64,000 nucleotides of DNA from an uncultured Sphingomonadaceae bacterium (GCA_946479505.1 CAMLGC010000009.1:1-64000), one strand, 5' to 3'. Shown: positions 17,386 to 25,354, counted from the first letter of the stretch. Numbers and translations: made by a program. Notes: a model not told the origin generated them from the sequence alone.

Positions 17386-18130
17386 GGGCAAGCCGCTTGC
17401 GCGCGACCAGCGCCGACGCAGCCGCGCCGAACAGCAACACCATCGGCGGTCCGGGAACCGGCGTCGGGCCACCGCTCGATCCGCCATGATGGCCGCCGTG
17501 ATGGCCATGATGCCCGCCGCTGGTGCTCCAGCCCTTGCTCGACGAACCGAAGCCGCCGGTCGAGCTGCTCGTGCTCGACGACGATGATGTCGACGAAGAG
17601 GTGGAGGACGAGGTCGACGAGGATGTCGACGAAGAGGTGGAGGATGAGGTTGAGCCGCCGCTCGAGGTGGAAGAGATGACGATGCTTCCGCTCGAGCCGC
17701 CGCCGCCGAAGAAGCCGCCACCGAAGAAGCCGCCGCCGAAGCCGCCGAACCCGCCGCTGCCGCCGACGATGATCGGCGCGCTCGATTCACCGCTCGCCAT
17801 CGGCGGAAGCGGAGGGAGCGGCATGGGCGCGGGCTGATTCATCACCGTCACCGTCGCCGGCGGGCATTCGGCCACCTCGGTCTTGCGCACGAGCTTGCTC
17901 GGCCGATGCACGACCTTGCTCTTGCGCACGACCTTCGACGGGCGATGCACCGCCTTGGTCTTGCTCGCCTGGGCCGCGAGCGGCGCGTCACCTTCGTGAA
18001 GCCGCACGACCTTGTCGGTCGGGCGCACGATGGGATGCTGCTGCTCGGCCATGTGCACCGCGCCACCACCCACGAGCGCACCGCCGGCGGCGCATGCGCA
18101 CAATTTCGCCAAAGCCATCCGCACCGACAT
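17360..18130 (-). CDS. Exported Gly/Ser/Thr-rich protein with PEP-CTERM-like C-terminus
   Basis: Function not recognised. The 256-residue product has an N-terminal signal (MSVRMALAKLCACAAGGAL) and a lysine/arginine repeat region built on HRPSKVVRKSKVV units (about 55-95). A proline-rich patch and an aromatic-glycine segment (GGFGGFGGGFFGGG) come next. A run of about 45 Ser/Thr residues in SSST units follows, then a His/Gly patch. The C-terminus, GPTPVPGPPMVLLF plus a short hydrophobic helix and VARKRLARKK, matches the layout of PEP-CTERM sorting signals (short motif, membrane helix, basic tail), though with PGPP instead of PEP. A surface or extracellular location is inferred. The Ser/Thr tract is encoded by a DNA tandem repeat. 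Confidence 0.7.
   Translation of the reverse strand: MSVRMALAKLCACAAGGALVGGGAVHMAEQQHPIVRPTDKVVRLHEGDAPLAAQASKTKAVHRPSKVVRKSKVVHRPSKLVRKTEVAECPPATVTVMNQPAPMPLPPLPPMASGESSAPIIVGGSGGFGGFGGGFFGGGFFGGGGSSGSIVISSTSSGGSTSSSTSSSTSSSTSSSTSSSTSSSSSTSSSTGGFGSSSKGWSTSGGHHGHHGGHHGGSSGGPTPVPGPPMVLLFGAAASALVARKRLARKKEAAQG
17586..17656. repeat. 36-base tandem repeat in the Ser/Thr tract
   Basis: Two adjacent copies of a 36-base unit starting GATGTCGACGAAGAGGTGG encode 12 residues of the Ser/Thr run on the minus strand. The second copy diverges at its end. Because the unit is a multiple of three, gain or loss would change protein length without a frameshift. Confidence 0.75.
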
Positions 18131-18404
18131 AGCGTGTCTCTCTCTTTGCTGGCAGGCGACCGTGCCAGCGTCGGCTTTCGGCAACGGGTCTCCGCTGCCT
18201 GATATGCAAGAGTGCGAAACAAAGAATTAAGCGCAACCGCATTAACCATGGATCAGCGTCCCGGCCCGGGAAAATCCCGCGGGATCGAGCGCCACGCGTG
18301 ATTAATGTCCTGCAGCGGGACAGGTCGGCCGCGATTACCGGCGCTATGTTAAACGAAAGGCGGGTGGGCCGCGGCGTTACTTGTGGGTTGCAAGGGAGCA
18401 TTTC

Positions 18405-18458
18405 GTGACGATTGCGACTCGGCGAAGGTTCATCGGTCCGCAACCTCGCTTCCGCTAA
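18405..18458 (+). CDS. Candidate 17-aa leader or small peptide
   Basis: A GTG start is preceded by AGGGAG six bases upstream and opens a 17-codon frame ending in TAA; the product would read MTIATRRRFIGPQPRFR. It lies in the long dksA leader region. The ribosome-binding site is good but the frame is very short and chance is not excluded. No function can be proposed. Confidence 0.25.
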   Translation: MTIATRRRFIGPQPRFR

Positions 18459-18512
18459 ACGTGTGTCGTCGAGCGCTGCGAGCCTGTGCGTTTAGCCCGT
18501 GTCCGCAAGCGC

Positions 18513-18541
18513 TTGTCGAGCGTGTCCGGCGTGGTTATAGG
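18513..18541 (+). promoter_or_regulatory. Candidate sigma70-type promoter for dksA
   Basis: TTGTCG (-35) and TATAGG (-10) are separated by exactly 17 bases, each matching four of six consensus positions. The likely start of transcription is about 18548, giving a leader of about 60 bases to the dksA ATG. Confidence 0.45.
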
Positions 18542-18606
18542 CGCGCCGGTAGGGGGACCGGTCGGAGACGCAAAGCGCCCGAATGCCGGTCAATGGGAGA
18601 GTGGGG

Positions 18607-19074
18607 ATGGCTAGCGTTTTGAAGAGCGTCGACGACATCGCGAACCTGGTTCCGCCACCGGCGAACGACGGGGGGGACGGCTACCGACCGCGGCCCGACG
18701 AACCGTTCATGAATGCGCGCCAGCAGGAATATTTCCGCCGCAAGCTTCAGGCCTGGAAAGATGCGATCCTGCGCGAGGCGCAGGGCACGATCTCGCAGCT
18801 CCAGAGCGATTCGCTGCGCGAGGCCGATCTTACCGATCGCGCCTCGAGCGAGACCGACTGGTCGATCGAGCTCAGGACGCGCGACCGCCAGCGCAAGCTG
18901 ATCGCCAAAATCGACGCCGCGATCCGCCGGATCGAAGACGGCGAATACGGCTATTGCGAGGTCAGCGGCGAGCCGATCTCGCTTGCGCGACTGGAGGCGC
19001 GGCCGATCGCGACGATGACGGTCGAGGCGCAGGAACGCCATGAGCGCCAGGAAAAGATTTCGCGCGAGGATTGA
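18607..19074 (+). CDS. dksA: DksA-family RNA polymerase regulator, cysteine-depleted
   Basis: This 155-residue protein of the DksA/TraR family binds the RNA polymerase secondary channel and, with ppGpp, resets transcription in the stringent response. The coiled-coil region (about 35-112) has the tip motif D74-L-T-D77-R-A79, equivalent to the DxxDxA essential in E. coli DksA. The globular domain keeps the fold sequence GEYGYCEVSGEPISLARLEARP but has only one cysteine (C117) where classic DksA has four zinc ligands. The ATG at 18607 is chosen because GGAG lies seven bases upstream; an earlier in-frame ATG at 18583 is weaker. A PilZ gene follows after about 80 bases. Confidence 0.92.
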   Translation: MASVLKSVDDIANLVPPPANDGGDGYRPRPDEPFMNARQQEYFRRKLQAWKDAILREAQGTISQLQSDSLREADLTDRASSETDWSIELRTRDRQRKLIAKIDAAIRRIEDGEYGYCEVSGEPISLARLEARPIATMTVEAQERHERQEKISRED

Positions 19075-19152
19075 GCGCCCGTCTTAACCTGTTCGACACC
19101 GAATACTGCTTTATGCCGGTGCTGTAACGGCACCGCAAACCCGGGACGTGAG

Positions 19153-19509
19153 ATGGACCGGCTTTCCGACGACACTTTTCCAGACGACGTGACGAGCGAC
19201 GGCAGCGCCAACCGCAATGATTCGCGTGACAGCCTGCTGCTGTCGGCGCGCTTTCGGCGGATGGGCGATCAGCGTGAGGATCAGGTCCGCGTCCGCAACC
19301 TTTCGGCCGGCGGGCTGATGGTCGAGCTACCGCGCGATCTTGCGATCGGCACCGAAGTCGAGGTCGAGGTCAGGGGGATCGGCTGGGTTGCCGGGCGGAT
19401 CGCGTGGAATACGGTCGGCCGCGCAGGCGTCGCATTTGACGCGCCGATCGATCCCATGCTGGCGCGAAAGCCGGTGGGGACGGGCCGCGGTCGCAAGGTC
19501 CGGTTTTGA
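19153..19509 (+). CDS. PilZ-domain protein
   Basis: This 118-residue protein has a disordered acidic N-terminus (about 1-30) and one PilZ-like domain. The segment LSARFRRMGDQREDQVRVRN supplies the arginine cluster, and VRNLSAGGLMVELP matches the (D/N)-x-S-x-x-G-x signature. The domain ends GVAFDAPID. PilZ domains bind cyclic-di-GMP and modulate motility or surface behaviour; the partner is unknown. It lies downstream of dksA in the same direction and converges on a DUF465 gene. Confidence 0.82.
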   Translation: MDRLSDDTFPDDVTSDGSANRNDSRDSLLLSARFRRMGDQREDQVRVRNLSAGGLMVELPRDLAIGTEVEVEVRGIGWVAGRIAWNTVGRAGVAFDAPIDPMLARKPVGTGRGRKVRF

Positions 19510-19566
19510 AATGATGCCGGCCTGGCGGAAGCCCGCACGCGCGGACCGCCGCCATCCGTTTTTCCG

Positions 19567-19722
19567 CTAGATTGCGGCCATTTCCTCTTTCAGCTTCAGC
19601 TTCTGCTTCTTGAGGTCGGCAAGCGCGCGCGTGTCCGGAAGGGGACGCTGCGACTCGGCCGTGATCTGCCGCTCGAGCCCGGCATGCTTGGCCTCCAGAG
19701 CCGAAAGATGCGTGTTGTGCAT
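19567..19722 (-). CDS. YdcH/DUF465 family small protein
   Basis: A 51-residue coiled-coil protein, MHNTHLSALEAKHAGLERQI at the start and ending in a lysine-rich KKQKLKLKEEMAAI helix. This layout (LxxKHxxLexqI ... LKKxKLxLKdEi) is the DUF465/YdcH signature. The family is widespread in proteobacteria and has no settled function. The ATG is preceded by AGGAGG-like sequence, CAGGAGGACTGCTTCC. A second, more divergent DUF465 gene lies about 165 bases away on the other strand. Confidence 0.85.
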   Translation of the reverse strand: MHNTHLSALEAKHAGLERQITAESQRPLPDTRALADLKKQKLKLKEEMAAI

Positions 19723-19887
19723 GGAAGCAGTCCTCCTGGTTGCTGGCGGGGAGAAGAGTAAACCACCGGCGCATGGAAATGTCGCCACCGAAGATGGTTG
19801 AATTTCGATGGTGCGTGCCATTTGACGCATGATCGGCGATGCGAGTCGTCAATTGCGGCTGGGGGTGCGACAAGGCGAGGGAATCGA

Positions 19888-20100
19888 GTGACGGATCGGC
19901 AGATGAACGAGGCGGAGATGCGGCAGCGGCTCCAGGTGCTATGCGTCGAACATCGCGACCTCGATACGGCGATCGCGGCGCTGGGGGAGGCGAGCTCGGC
20001 CGACCAGCTCCGGCTCGCCCGCCTCAAGAAACGCAAGCTCCGGTTGCGCGACGAAATCGCCCAGCTCCAGGACCGGCTGATCCCCGACATCATCGCCTGA
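19888..20100 (+). CDS. DUF465 family small protein, GTG start
   Basis: A 70-residue helical protein related to the DUF465 neighbour. It has the same two-helix plan, with EHRDLDTAIAAL in the first helix and LARLKKRKLRLRDEIAQL in the second. GTG at 19888 is preferred because GAGG lies seven bases upstream; an ATG five codons later lacks a site. It is divergent from the 51-residue paralogue and precedes the rcdA homologue. The function is unknown. Confidence 0.78.
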   Translation: MTDRQMNEAEMRQRLQVLCVEHRDLDTAIAALGEASSADQLRLARLKKRKLRLRDEIAQLQDRLIPDIIA

Positions 20101-20176
20101 GCTGCGCCGGATCGGGACGGCATCGGCCATGTGTAAACGGTGTCGCGAAGCGTGCGAATATGGCACCGTTGCCGCC

Positions 20177-20638
20177 ATGCAGACTCCGACAGGCGATTCG
20201 CGGATTCACCGCCGGCTGGTCGACTCGCTTTATGTCGAGGCGATGCTGCTCGCCGACGAAGCGCGCGCGTATTTCGACGAAGGCGGGCGCAGCGAGCGTG
20301 AGGCGCTCGATCCGCTCGCGCGCGTCGCCTTCTCGTGCGAGTCGCTCAAGGTAACGACGCGGTTGATGCACGTAATCGCCTGGCTCCTCACCCAGCGGGC
20401 GGTGGCCGCGGGCGAGATGCCGCCGCGCGATGCGCTGCACCCGTCGCGGCGGCTGGGAACAGCGCCGGTTTCGGAGGAAGAGGCGATCGCGGCGATGCCG
20501 GCAGCCGCACGCCAGCTCGTCGAGGCGAGCGCGGATCTGTATCGGCGCGTCGCGCGGATCGATATCGCGCAGGCTGAGCCTCCGGCACCGACGAGCCCCG
20601 CGCGGCGGATGCTCGATCGGCTACAGTCGGCGTTCTAG
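20177..20638 (+). CDS. rcdA: RcdA/DUF1465 family protein
   Basis: This 153-residue all-helical protein of the DUF1465 family includes Caulobacter RcdA, the adaptor that helps ClpXP degrade the cell-cycle regulator CtrA. Family features seen are the LVDSLYVEAMLLADEARAYF first helix, the ALDPLARVAFSCESLKVTTRLMHVIAWLL core and the C-terminal LVEASADLYRRVARID helix, followed by a short tail. The C-terminus needed for CtrA binding in Caulobacter is variable in the family. The start is not marked by an obvious ribosome site; the chosen ATG gives normal length. Its stop overlaps that of the convergent flavoprotein gene. Confidence 0.85.
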   Translation: MQTPTGDSRIHRRLVDSLYVEAMLLADEARAYFDEGGRSEREALDPLARVAFSCESLKVTTRLMHVIAWLLTQRAVAAGEMPPRDALHPSRRLGTAPVSEEEAIAAMPAAARQLVEASADLYRRVARIDIAQAEPPAPTSPARRMLDRLQSAF

Positions 20639-21594
20639 ACCGCCAACCGCGCCCGCGCAGCGCGATACTCCGCCTCGAGCCGGTCGACGCGCGCCGCCAC
20701 GGATTCGATGAGGTCCACCGCGCCGATCCCCTGACCCGAGCCCCAGATGTCGCGCCACGCCTTCGCCTTGCTCGAATTGCCGCCGCCGAAGTTCATCGTC
20801 TTCACATCGCCCTGTGCGAGATTGTCTGGATCGAGCCCGGCGGCCTCGATCGAGGCGCGCAGATAATTGCCGTGAACGCCGGTGAAGAGATCCGAATAGA
20901 CGATGTCGCTCGCGCGGCCCGCGACGATCGCCTGCTTGTACGCCTCGACCGCATTTGCCTCGTCGGTGGCGATGAACGGCGAGCCGATATAAGCGAGGTC
21001 CGCGCCCGCGGCTTGCGCCGCCAGGATCGCGCCACCGACGGCGATCGCCCCCGAAAGCGCCAGCGGACCATCGAACCATTGCCGGATTTCCTGGAGAAGC
21101 GCGAAGGGCGAGAGTCGTCCCGCATGGCCTCCGGCGCCCGCCGCGACCGCGATCAAGCCGTCGGCGCCCTTCTCGATCGCCTTCCTCGCATAGCGATCGT
21201 CGATCACGTCATGAAGCGTGATCCCGCCCCAGCCATGAACGGCATCGTTGAGGTCTTCGCGCGCGCCCAGTGAGGTGATGACGATCGGCACCTGCCATTT
21301 GGCGCAGGTCGCGAGATCGGCCTCGAGCCTGTCATTCGAGCGGTGGACGATCTGGTTGACCGCATAGGGAGCGGCGGGCCGCTCGGGATGGTCGCGGTTC
21401 CAGGCGGCAAGCTCCTCGGTAATCCGGTGAAGCCATTCGTCGAGCAGCGCCTGCGGCCGAGCGTTGAGCGCGGGAAACGCGCCGACGATCCCCGCCTTGC
21501 ATTGCGCGATCACCAGATCGGGGTCCGAGATGATGAAGAGCGGCGCGCCGATGACGGGCAGGCGCAACGAGCTGAGGATGGCGGGCAGGCTCAT
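20635..21594 (-). CDS. Nitronate monooxygenase-like flavoprotein
   Basis: This 319-residue TIM-barrel FMN protein belongs to the nitronate monooxygenase/enoyl-reductase-II-like group (PF03060). It starts LRLPVIGAPLFIISDPDLVI. The flavin phosphate region is recognisable in AVAAGAGGHAG, ALSGAIAVGGAILAAQAAGA and AYIGSPFIATDEANA. These enzymes oxidise alkyl nitronates, or in other cases act as NAD(P)H-linked flavin reductases; the sequence does not settle the substrate. The gene shares a CTAG stop overlap with rcdA and follows the carbonic anhydrase homologue in the same direction. Confidence 0.82.
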   Translation of the reverse strand: MSLPAILSSLRLPVIGAPLFIISDPDLVIAQCKAGIVGAFPALNARPQALLDEWLHRITEELAAWNRDHPERPAAPYAVNQIVHRSNDRLEADLATCAKWQVPIVITSLGAREDLNDAVHGWGGITLHDVIDDRYARKAIEKGADGLIAVAAGAGGHAGRLSPFALLQEIRQWFDGPLALSGAIAVGGAILAAQAAGADLAYIGSPFIATDEANAVEAYKQAIVAGRASDIVYSDLFTGVHGNYLRASIEAAGLDPDNLAQGDVKTMNFGGGNSSKAKAWRDIWGSGQGIGAVDLIESVAARVDRLEAEYRAARARLAV

Positions 21595-21641
21595 GTGAGT
21601 TTCATAGCGAAACCCAATCGGCTGTCCAGCACGCGCCCATT

Positions 21642-22166
21642 TCAGTCGATCCGCTTCAACCCCGCGGCATACCGATGCTGACGCTCGACATAATGGCGGG
21701 CCGAGGCCTCGAGCATGGCGCGCGCGCCATCGTCGAGGCTTCGCACGGTCCGCGCCGGGCTGCCGACGATCAGCGTGTCGGGCGCGAAGCGCTTGTTCTC
21801 GGTGACCAGCGCGCCTGCGCCGATCACGCAGCCATCGCCGATGATCGCGCGATTGAGCACGATCGCGCCCATGCCGACGAGCACGCGATCGCCGATCGTG
21901 CAGCCATGCAGGATGGCATGATGCCCGATCGTGCAATCCGCGCCGACCGTCAGCGGCGCGCCGGGATCGGAATGAAGCATCGCCGATTCCTGGATGTTGG
22001 TGCGCGCGCCGACGAGGATCGGCGTGTTGTCCGCCCGGATCACCGCGCCGAACCAGATGTTCGCATCTTCGGCCAACCGCGCGTCGCCGATCACGTCGGC
22101 GCTGGGCGCGATCCAGACGCGATCGCCGAGGCGGGGGCGAACCCCTTCGATTTCGTAGAGCGGCAT
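21642..22166 (-). CDS. Gamma-class carbonic anhydrase family protein (left-handed beta helix)
   Basis: This 174-residue hexapeptide-repeat protein resembles YrdA/PaaY and gamma carbonic anhydrases. Repeats of the I/L/V-x-x-x-x form run from about 12 to 130, and the three zinc-ligand histidines of the family can be placed at H71 (AMLHSD), H88 (IGHHAILHG) and H93. The start at MPLYEIEG is chosen because AAGGAT precedes it and a longer in-frame extension is arginine-rich and unsupported. Enzymatic carbonic anhydrase activity is not assured, since many family members are inactive. It is divergent from korA. Confidence 0.8.
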   Translation of the reverse strand: MPLYEIEGVRPRLGDRVWIAPSADVIGDARLAEDANIWFGAVIRADNTPILVGARTNIQESAMLHSDPGAPLTVGADCTIGHHAILHGCTIGDRVLVGMGAIVLNRAIIGDGCVIGAGALVTENKRFAPDTLIVGSPARTVRSLDDGARAMLEASARHYVERQHRYAAGLKRID

Positions 22167-22327
22167 CCCATATCCTTTCGATCGGCATGGCGGGCGAGCA
22201 CCGTGGCATCGGCATCGCGCTCCTGCCATTGAAAAGAACGGTTTGCAGGCGCGTCCGCAAATTCTACTTTGGGGGAATGCAGCCCCCGGCGTAGAGGGCG
22301 CGCGACACTTGTTTGCAGGAACGTGAC

Positions 22328-24193
22328 ATGGCCACCGCCGTCCATCAGGTGACGCCCGAAGAGGCGACCGCCGCTCCGCCGTCCGAGTCGATCGTCGTCC
22401 GCTTCGCGGGCGACAGCGGCGACGGCATGCAGTTGACCGGCGGACAGTTTACGCTCTCGACCGCGCTCGCGGGCAACGATCTTGCGACCTTTCCCGATTT
22501 TCCCGCCGAAATCCGCGCGCCGCAAGGCACGCTGTTCGGCGTTTCGGCGTTCCAGATCAATTTCGGATCGGCCTCGATCGATACCGCGGGCGACGCGCCT
22601 GACGTGCTCGTCGCGATGAATCCGGCGGCGCTCAAGGTCAATGTTGAGGCGCTGAAGCCGGGCGGGCTTATCATTGCGGACGAGGGCGAGTTTTCGGATC
22701 GCAACCTTGCCAAGGCCAAATACGACGCCAACCCGCTCGAGGACGACAGCCTCGCGAAATGGACGCTGATGAAGCTCAACATTTCGCAGCTCACGCTCGA
22801 CGCGGTGAAGCCGTTCGGGCTGGGCAACAAGGAAGCGCTGCGCTGCAAGAACATGTGGACACTGGGCCTGGCGCTCTGGATGTTCGATCGCGAGCGCGCG
22901 CCCATCGTCGACTGGCTCAAGGCCAAGTTCGCCAAGGCACCCGAGCTTGCCGAGGCGAACATCGCCGCGCTCAACGCGGGGCATGCCTATGGCGAGACCG
23001 CCGAGCTGGGCGGGCAAGTGGGGCAGATGCACGTGCCCGCCGCGCCCGTCGAGCCCGGCCTCTACCGCACCGTCACGGGCGCCGAGTCGATCGCGTTCGG
23101 GCTCGTCGCGGGCGCGCAGCTTGCCAACGTGCCGATGTTCTTCGGCGGCTACCCGATCACGCCCGCCTCGGCGATCTTGCATTTCCTGTCGCGCCTCAAG
23201 GAGTTCGGCGTCACCACCTTCCAGGCGGAGGACGAGATCGCCGCGGTCGCCGCGTCGATCGGCGCCTCCTATGCGGGCCAGCTCGGCGTCACCTCGTCGT
23301 CGGGCCCCGGCATCGCGCTCAAGATGGAGGCGATCGGGCTCGCGATCATGACCGAGCTGCCGCTCGTCATCGTCAATTCGCAGCGCGGCGGGCCTTCGAC
23401 CGGGCTTCCGACCAAGACCGAGCAGTCCGATCTGTACCAGGCGGTTTACGGCAGAAACGGCGACGCGCCGATGCCGGTGATCGCCGCGCGCTCGCCCGCC
23501 GACGCGTTCGAATGCGCGATCGAGGCCTGCCGCATCGCGACCCAGTACATGACGCCGGTGATGCTGCTCACCGACGGCTATATCGCCAATGCCGCCGAGC
23601 CCTGGAAAGTGCCGGATATCAGCGGCTACGAGGCATTTCCGGTCAGTTTCCTCGAGGAGGTTCCGGAAGGCGGGTTCCTGCCTTATGGCCGCGACGCCAA
23701 GCTCGCGCGGCCATGGGTCAAGCCCGGCACGCCGGGACTGCTCCACCGGATTGGCGGGATCGAGAAGCAAGCCGGCACGGGCAACATCGACTACGATCCC
23801 GCCAACCATCACTACATGACCGAGCTTCGCCGCGACAAGGTGGCGGGCATCAGCGTGCCCGACCAGGAGGTTGCGCTCGGCGAGGCTTCGGGCACGCTCG
23901 CGGTCGTCGGCTGGGGCTCGACCTTCGGGCCGATCCACCAGGCGGTGCGCCGGGCGCGCAGCAAGGGGCTCGACGTCAGCCACATCCACCTGCGCCACAT
24001 CTGGCCGATGCCGAAGAATCTGGGTGCGCTGCTCAGGGGTTACGAGCATATCCTTGTGCCGGAGATGAATACCGGTCAGCTCAAGACCGTGCTCCGCGAC
24101 CAGTTCCTCGTCGACGCCAGGCCGCTCAACAAGGTCTCCGGCCAGCCCTTCCGCATCGCCGAGATCGAGGCAGCGATCGAGCAGGCAGCATGA
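22328..24193 (+). CDS. korA: 2-oxoglutarate:ferredoxin oxidoreductase, alpha (fused gamma-alpha) subunit
   Basis: This 621-residue subunit of a 2-oxoacid:acceptor oxidoreductase has an N-terminal gamma-type domain (about 20-200, beginning IVVRFAGDSGDGMQLTGGQF) fused to the pyrimidine-binding alpha domain. Motifs such as MFFGGYPITPASAILH and VTSSSGPGIALKMEAIGLA are typical. With KorB it oxidatively decarboxylates a 2-oxoacid, most likely 2-oxoglutarate, reducing ferredoxin. AGGA precedes the ATG. No ferredoxin domain is fused. A palindromic repeat and then korB follow; the pair is probably co-transcribed. The substrate is inferred from family resemblance. Confidence 0.9.
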   Translation: MATAVHQVTPEEATAAPPSESIVVRFAGDSGDGMQLTGGQFTLSTALAGNDLATFPDFPAEIRAPQGTLFGVSAFQINFGSASIDTAGDAPDVLVAMNPAALKVNVEALKPGGLIIADEGEFSDRNLAKAKYDANPLEDDSLAKWTLMKLNISQLTLDAVKPFGLGNKEALRCKNMWTLGLALWMFDRERAPIVDWLKAKFAKAPELAEANIAALNAGHAYGETAELGGQVGQMHVPAAPVEPGLYRTVTGAESIAFGLVAGAQLANVPMFFGGYPITPASAILHFLSRLKEFGVTTFQAEDEIAAVAASIGASYAGQLGVTSSSGPGIALKMEAIGLAIMTELPLVIVNSQRGGPSTGLPTKTEQSDLYQAVYGRNGDAPMPVIAARSPADAFECAIEACRIATQYMTPVMLLTDGYIANAAEPWKVPDISGYEAFPVSFLEEVPEGGFLPYGRDAKLARPWVKPGTPGLLHRIGGIEKQAGTGNIDYDPANHHYMTELRRDKVAGISVPDQEVALGEASGTLAVVGWGSTFGPIHQAVRRARSKGLDVSHIHLRHIWPMPKNLGALLRGYEHILVPEMNTGQLKTVLRDQFLVDARPLNKVSGQPFRIAEIEAAIEQAA

Positions 24194-24208
24194 CGCGCTT
24201 ACCATCCC

Positions 24209-24303
24209 GCCGTCACCCTGAACTTGTTTCAGGGTCCAATTCTCCACCCCCAGCGTCGTCGCTTGTTGCGCGATGGATGCTGAAACAAGTTCAGCATGAC
24301 GGC
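24209..24303. repeat. Paired palindromic repeat between korA and korB
   Basis: Two inverted copies, each a hairpin. The left is CCCTGAA-CTTG-TTTCAGGG in context ACCCTGAACTTGTTTCAGGG; the right is ATGCTGAA-ACAAG-TTCAGCAT. The outer bases differ between copies but change together so each stem is kept. The unit fills the korA-korB gap and ends 19 bases before the korB ATG. Confidence 0.85.
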
Positions 24304-24322
24304 TGGTTGTGAGGTACGCACG

Positions 24323-25354
24323 ATGAACGAGATGACCCCCATCAAGACCACGCTCAAGGACTGGGAATCGGACCAGGAGGTTCGTTGGTGTCCGGGATGT
24401 GGTGACTATGCCGTGCTCAAGGCGGTGCAGCGCACGCTGCCCGAGATCGGCGCCGATCCGGCGAAGACGGTGTTCGTCTCCGGCATCGGCTGCTCGTCGC
24501 GCTTTCCCTATTATATGGAGACCTACGGCTTCCACACGATCCACGGCCGCGCACCGGCGGTGGCCACGGGGGTGAAGCTCGCCAATCCCGAGCTCGACGT
24601 GTGGATCATCACCGGCGACGGCGACGCGCTATCGATCGGCGGCAATCACACGATGCACCTGCTGCGCCGCAACCTCGATTGCCAGGTGCTGCTGTTCAAC
24701 AACGAGATCTACGGCCTCACCAAGGGCCAATATTCGCCGACCAGCCGCGTCGGCACGCGCAGCCCGTCGACGCCGTTCGGATCGGTCGACAGCCCGGCGC
24801 GGCCGTGCGCCTTCGCGCTCGGATCGGGAGCGCGGTTCGTGGCGCGCGGGATCGACGTCCACAAGAAGCTGCCCGAGGTGCTCAAGGCGGCGCATGCACA
24901 TCGCGGCACCGGGTTCGTGGAGATTTTCCAGAACTGCATCGTCTATAATGACGACGTGTTCGCGCCCTTCACCGCCAAGCCCAACGCGGCGGCGAACCAG
25001 CTTTGGGTCGAGCACGGCAAGCCCTTGCTGTTCGACAACGGCACCAAGGGGCTGGCGATGGACGCCGAGCGGCTGGTGCTCGAGGTGGTCGAGGTGGCGG
25101 ACGGCGATTGGCAAGGCGCAGGCGTGATCGTCCACGATCAGACCAATCGCGGGCTCGCGCACATGCTCGTCGAGATGCCGCCGGTCGGCTTCCCGGTCGC
25201 GCTCGGCGTGATCTACGACAACCCCGCGCCGACCTTCGACAGCGCAATCGTCGAGCAGAACCGCGCCGCCAGCGAGGGCAAGGTCGCCGACCTCCAAAAG
25301 CTGCTCGCCAAGAGTCAGACGTGGCAGGTGGACAAGGCGCCACACGCGCTCTGA
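24323..25354 (+). CDS. korB: 2-oxoglutarate:ferredoxin oxidoreductase, beta subunit
   Basis: The 343-residue TPP-binding subunit pairs with KorA. The iron-sulfur/TPP entry motif WCPGCGDYA is at about 22-30. The region VSGIGCSSRFPYY follows, and the TPP motif is GDGDALSIGGNHTMH followed by NNEIYGLTKGQ. GAGG precedes the ATG at 24323; an earlier in-frame start would lie inside the palindromic repeat and is rejected. Co-occurrence with the fused KorA points to an aerobic-type KGOR operating alongside or instead of the 2-oxoglutarate dehydrogenase complex, which is inference. Confidence 0.92.
   Translation: MNEMTPIKTTLKDWESDQEVRWCPGCGDYAVLKAVQRTLPEIGADPAKTVFVSGIGCSSRFPYYMETYGFHTIHGRAPAVATGVKLANPELDVWIITGDGDALSIGGNHTMHLLRRNLDCQVLLFNNEIYGLTKGQYSPTSRVGTRSPSTPFGSVDSPARPCAFALGSGARFVARGIDVHKKLPEVLKAAHAHRGTGFVEIFQNCIVYNDDVFAPFTAKPNAAANQLWVEHGKPLLFDNGTKGLAMDAERLVLEVVEVADGDWQGAGVIVHDQTNRGLAHMLVEMPPVGFPVALGVIYDNPAPTFDSAIVEQNRAASEGKVADLQKLLAKSQTWQVDKAPHAL

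Larger units (their letters stand above)
18131..18606. other. 476-base divergent intergenic region upstream of dksA
   Basis: This gap lies between the start codons of the exported Gly/Ser-rich protein gene (minus) and dksA (plus). It holds a probable dksA promoter at 18513-18541 and a candidate 17-codon peptide at 18405-18458. AT-richer patches such as AACAAAGAATTAAG near 18220 and GATTAATGTCC near 18300 are likely promoter territory for the minus-strand gene. No larger gene is supported. Confidence 0.6.

Noticed and set aside
24296..24325. An earlier korB start at 24296
   Set aside because: It lies inside the palindromic repeat and lacks a ribosome site; the ATG at 24323 has GAGG upstream and the family's normal length.
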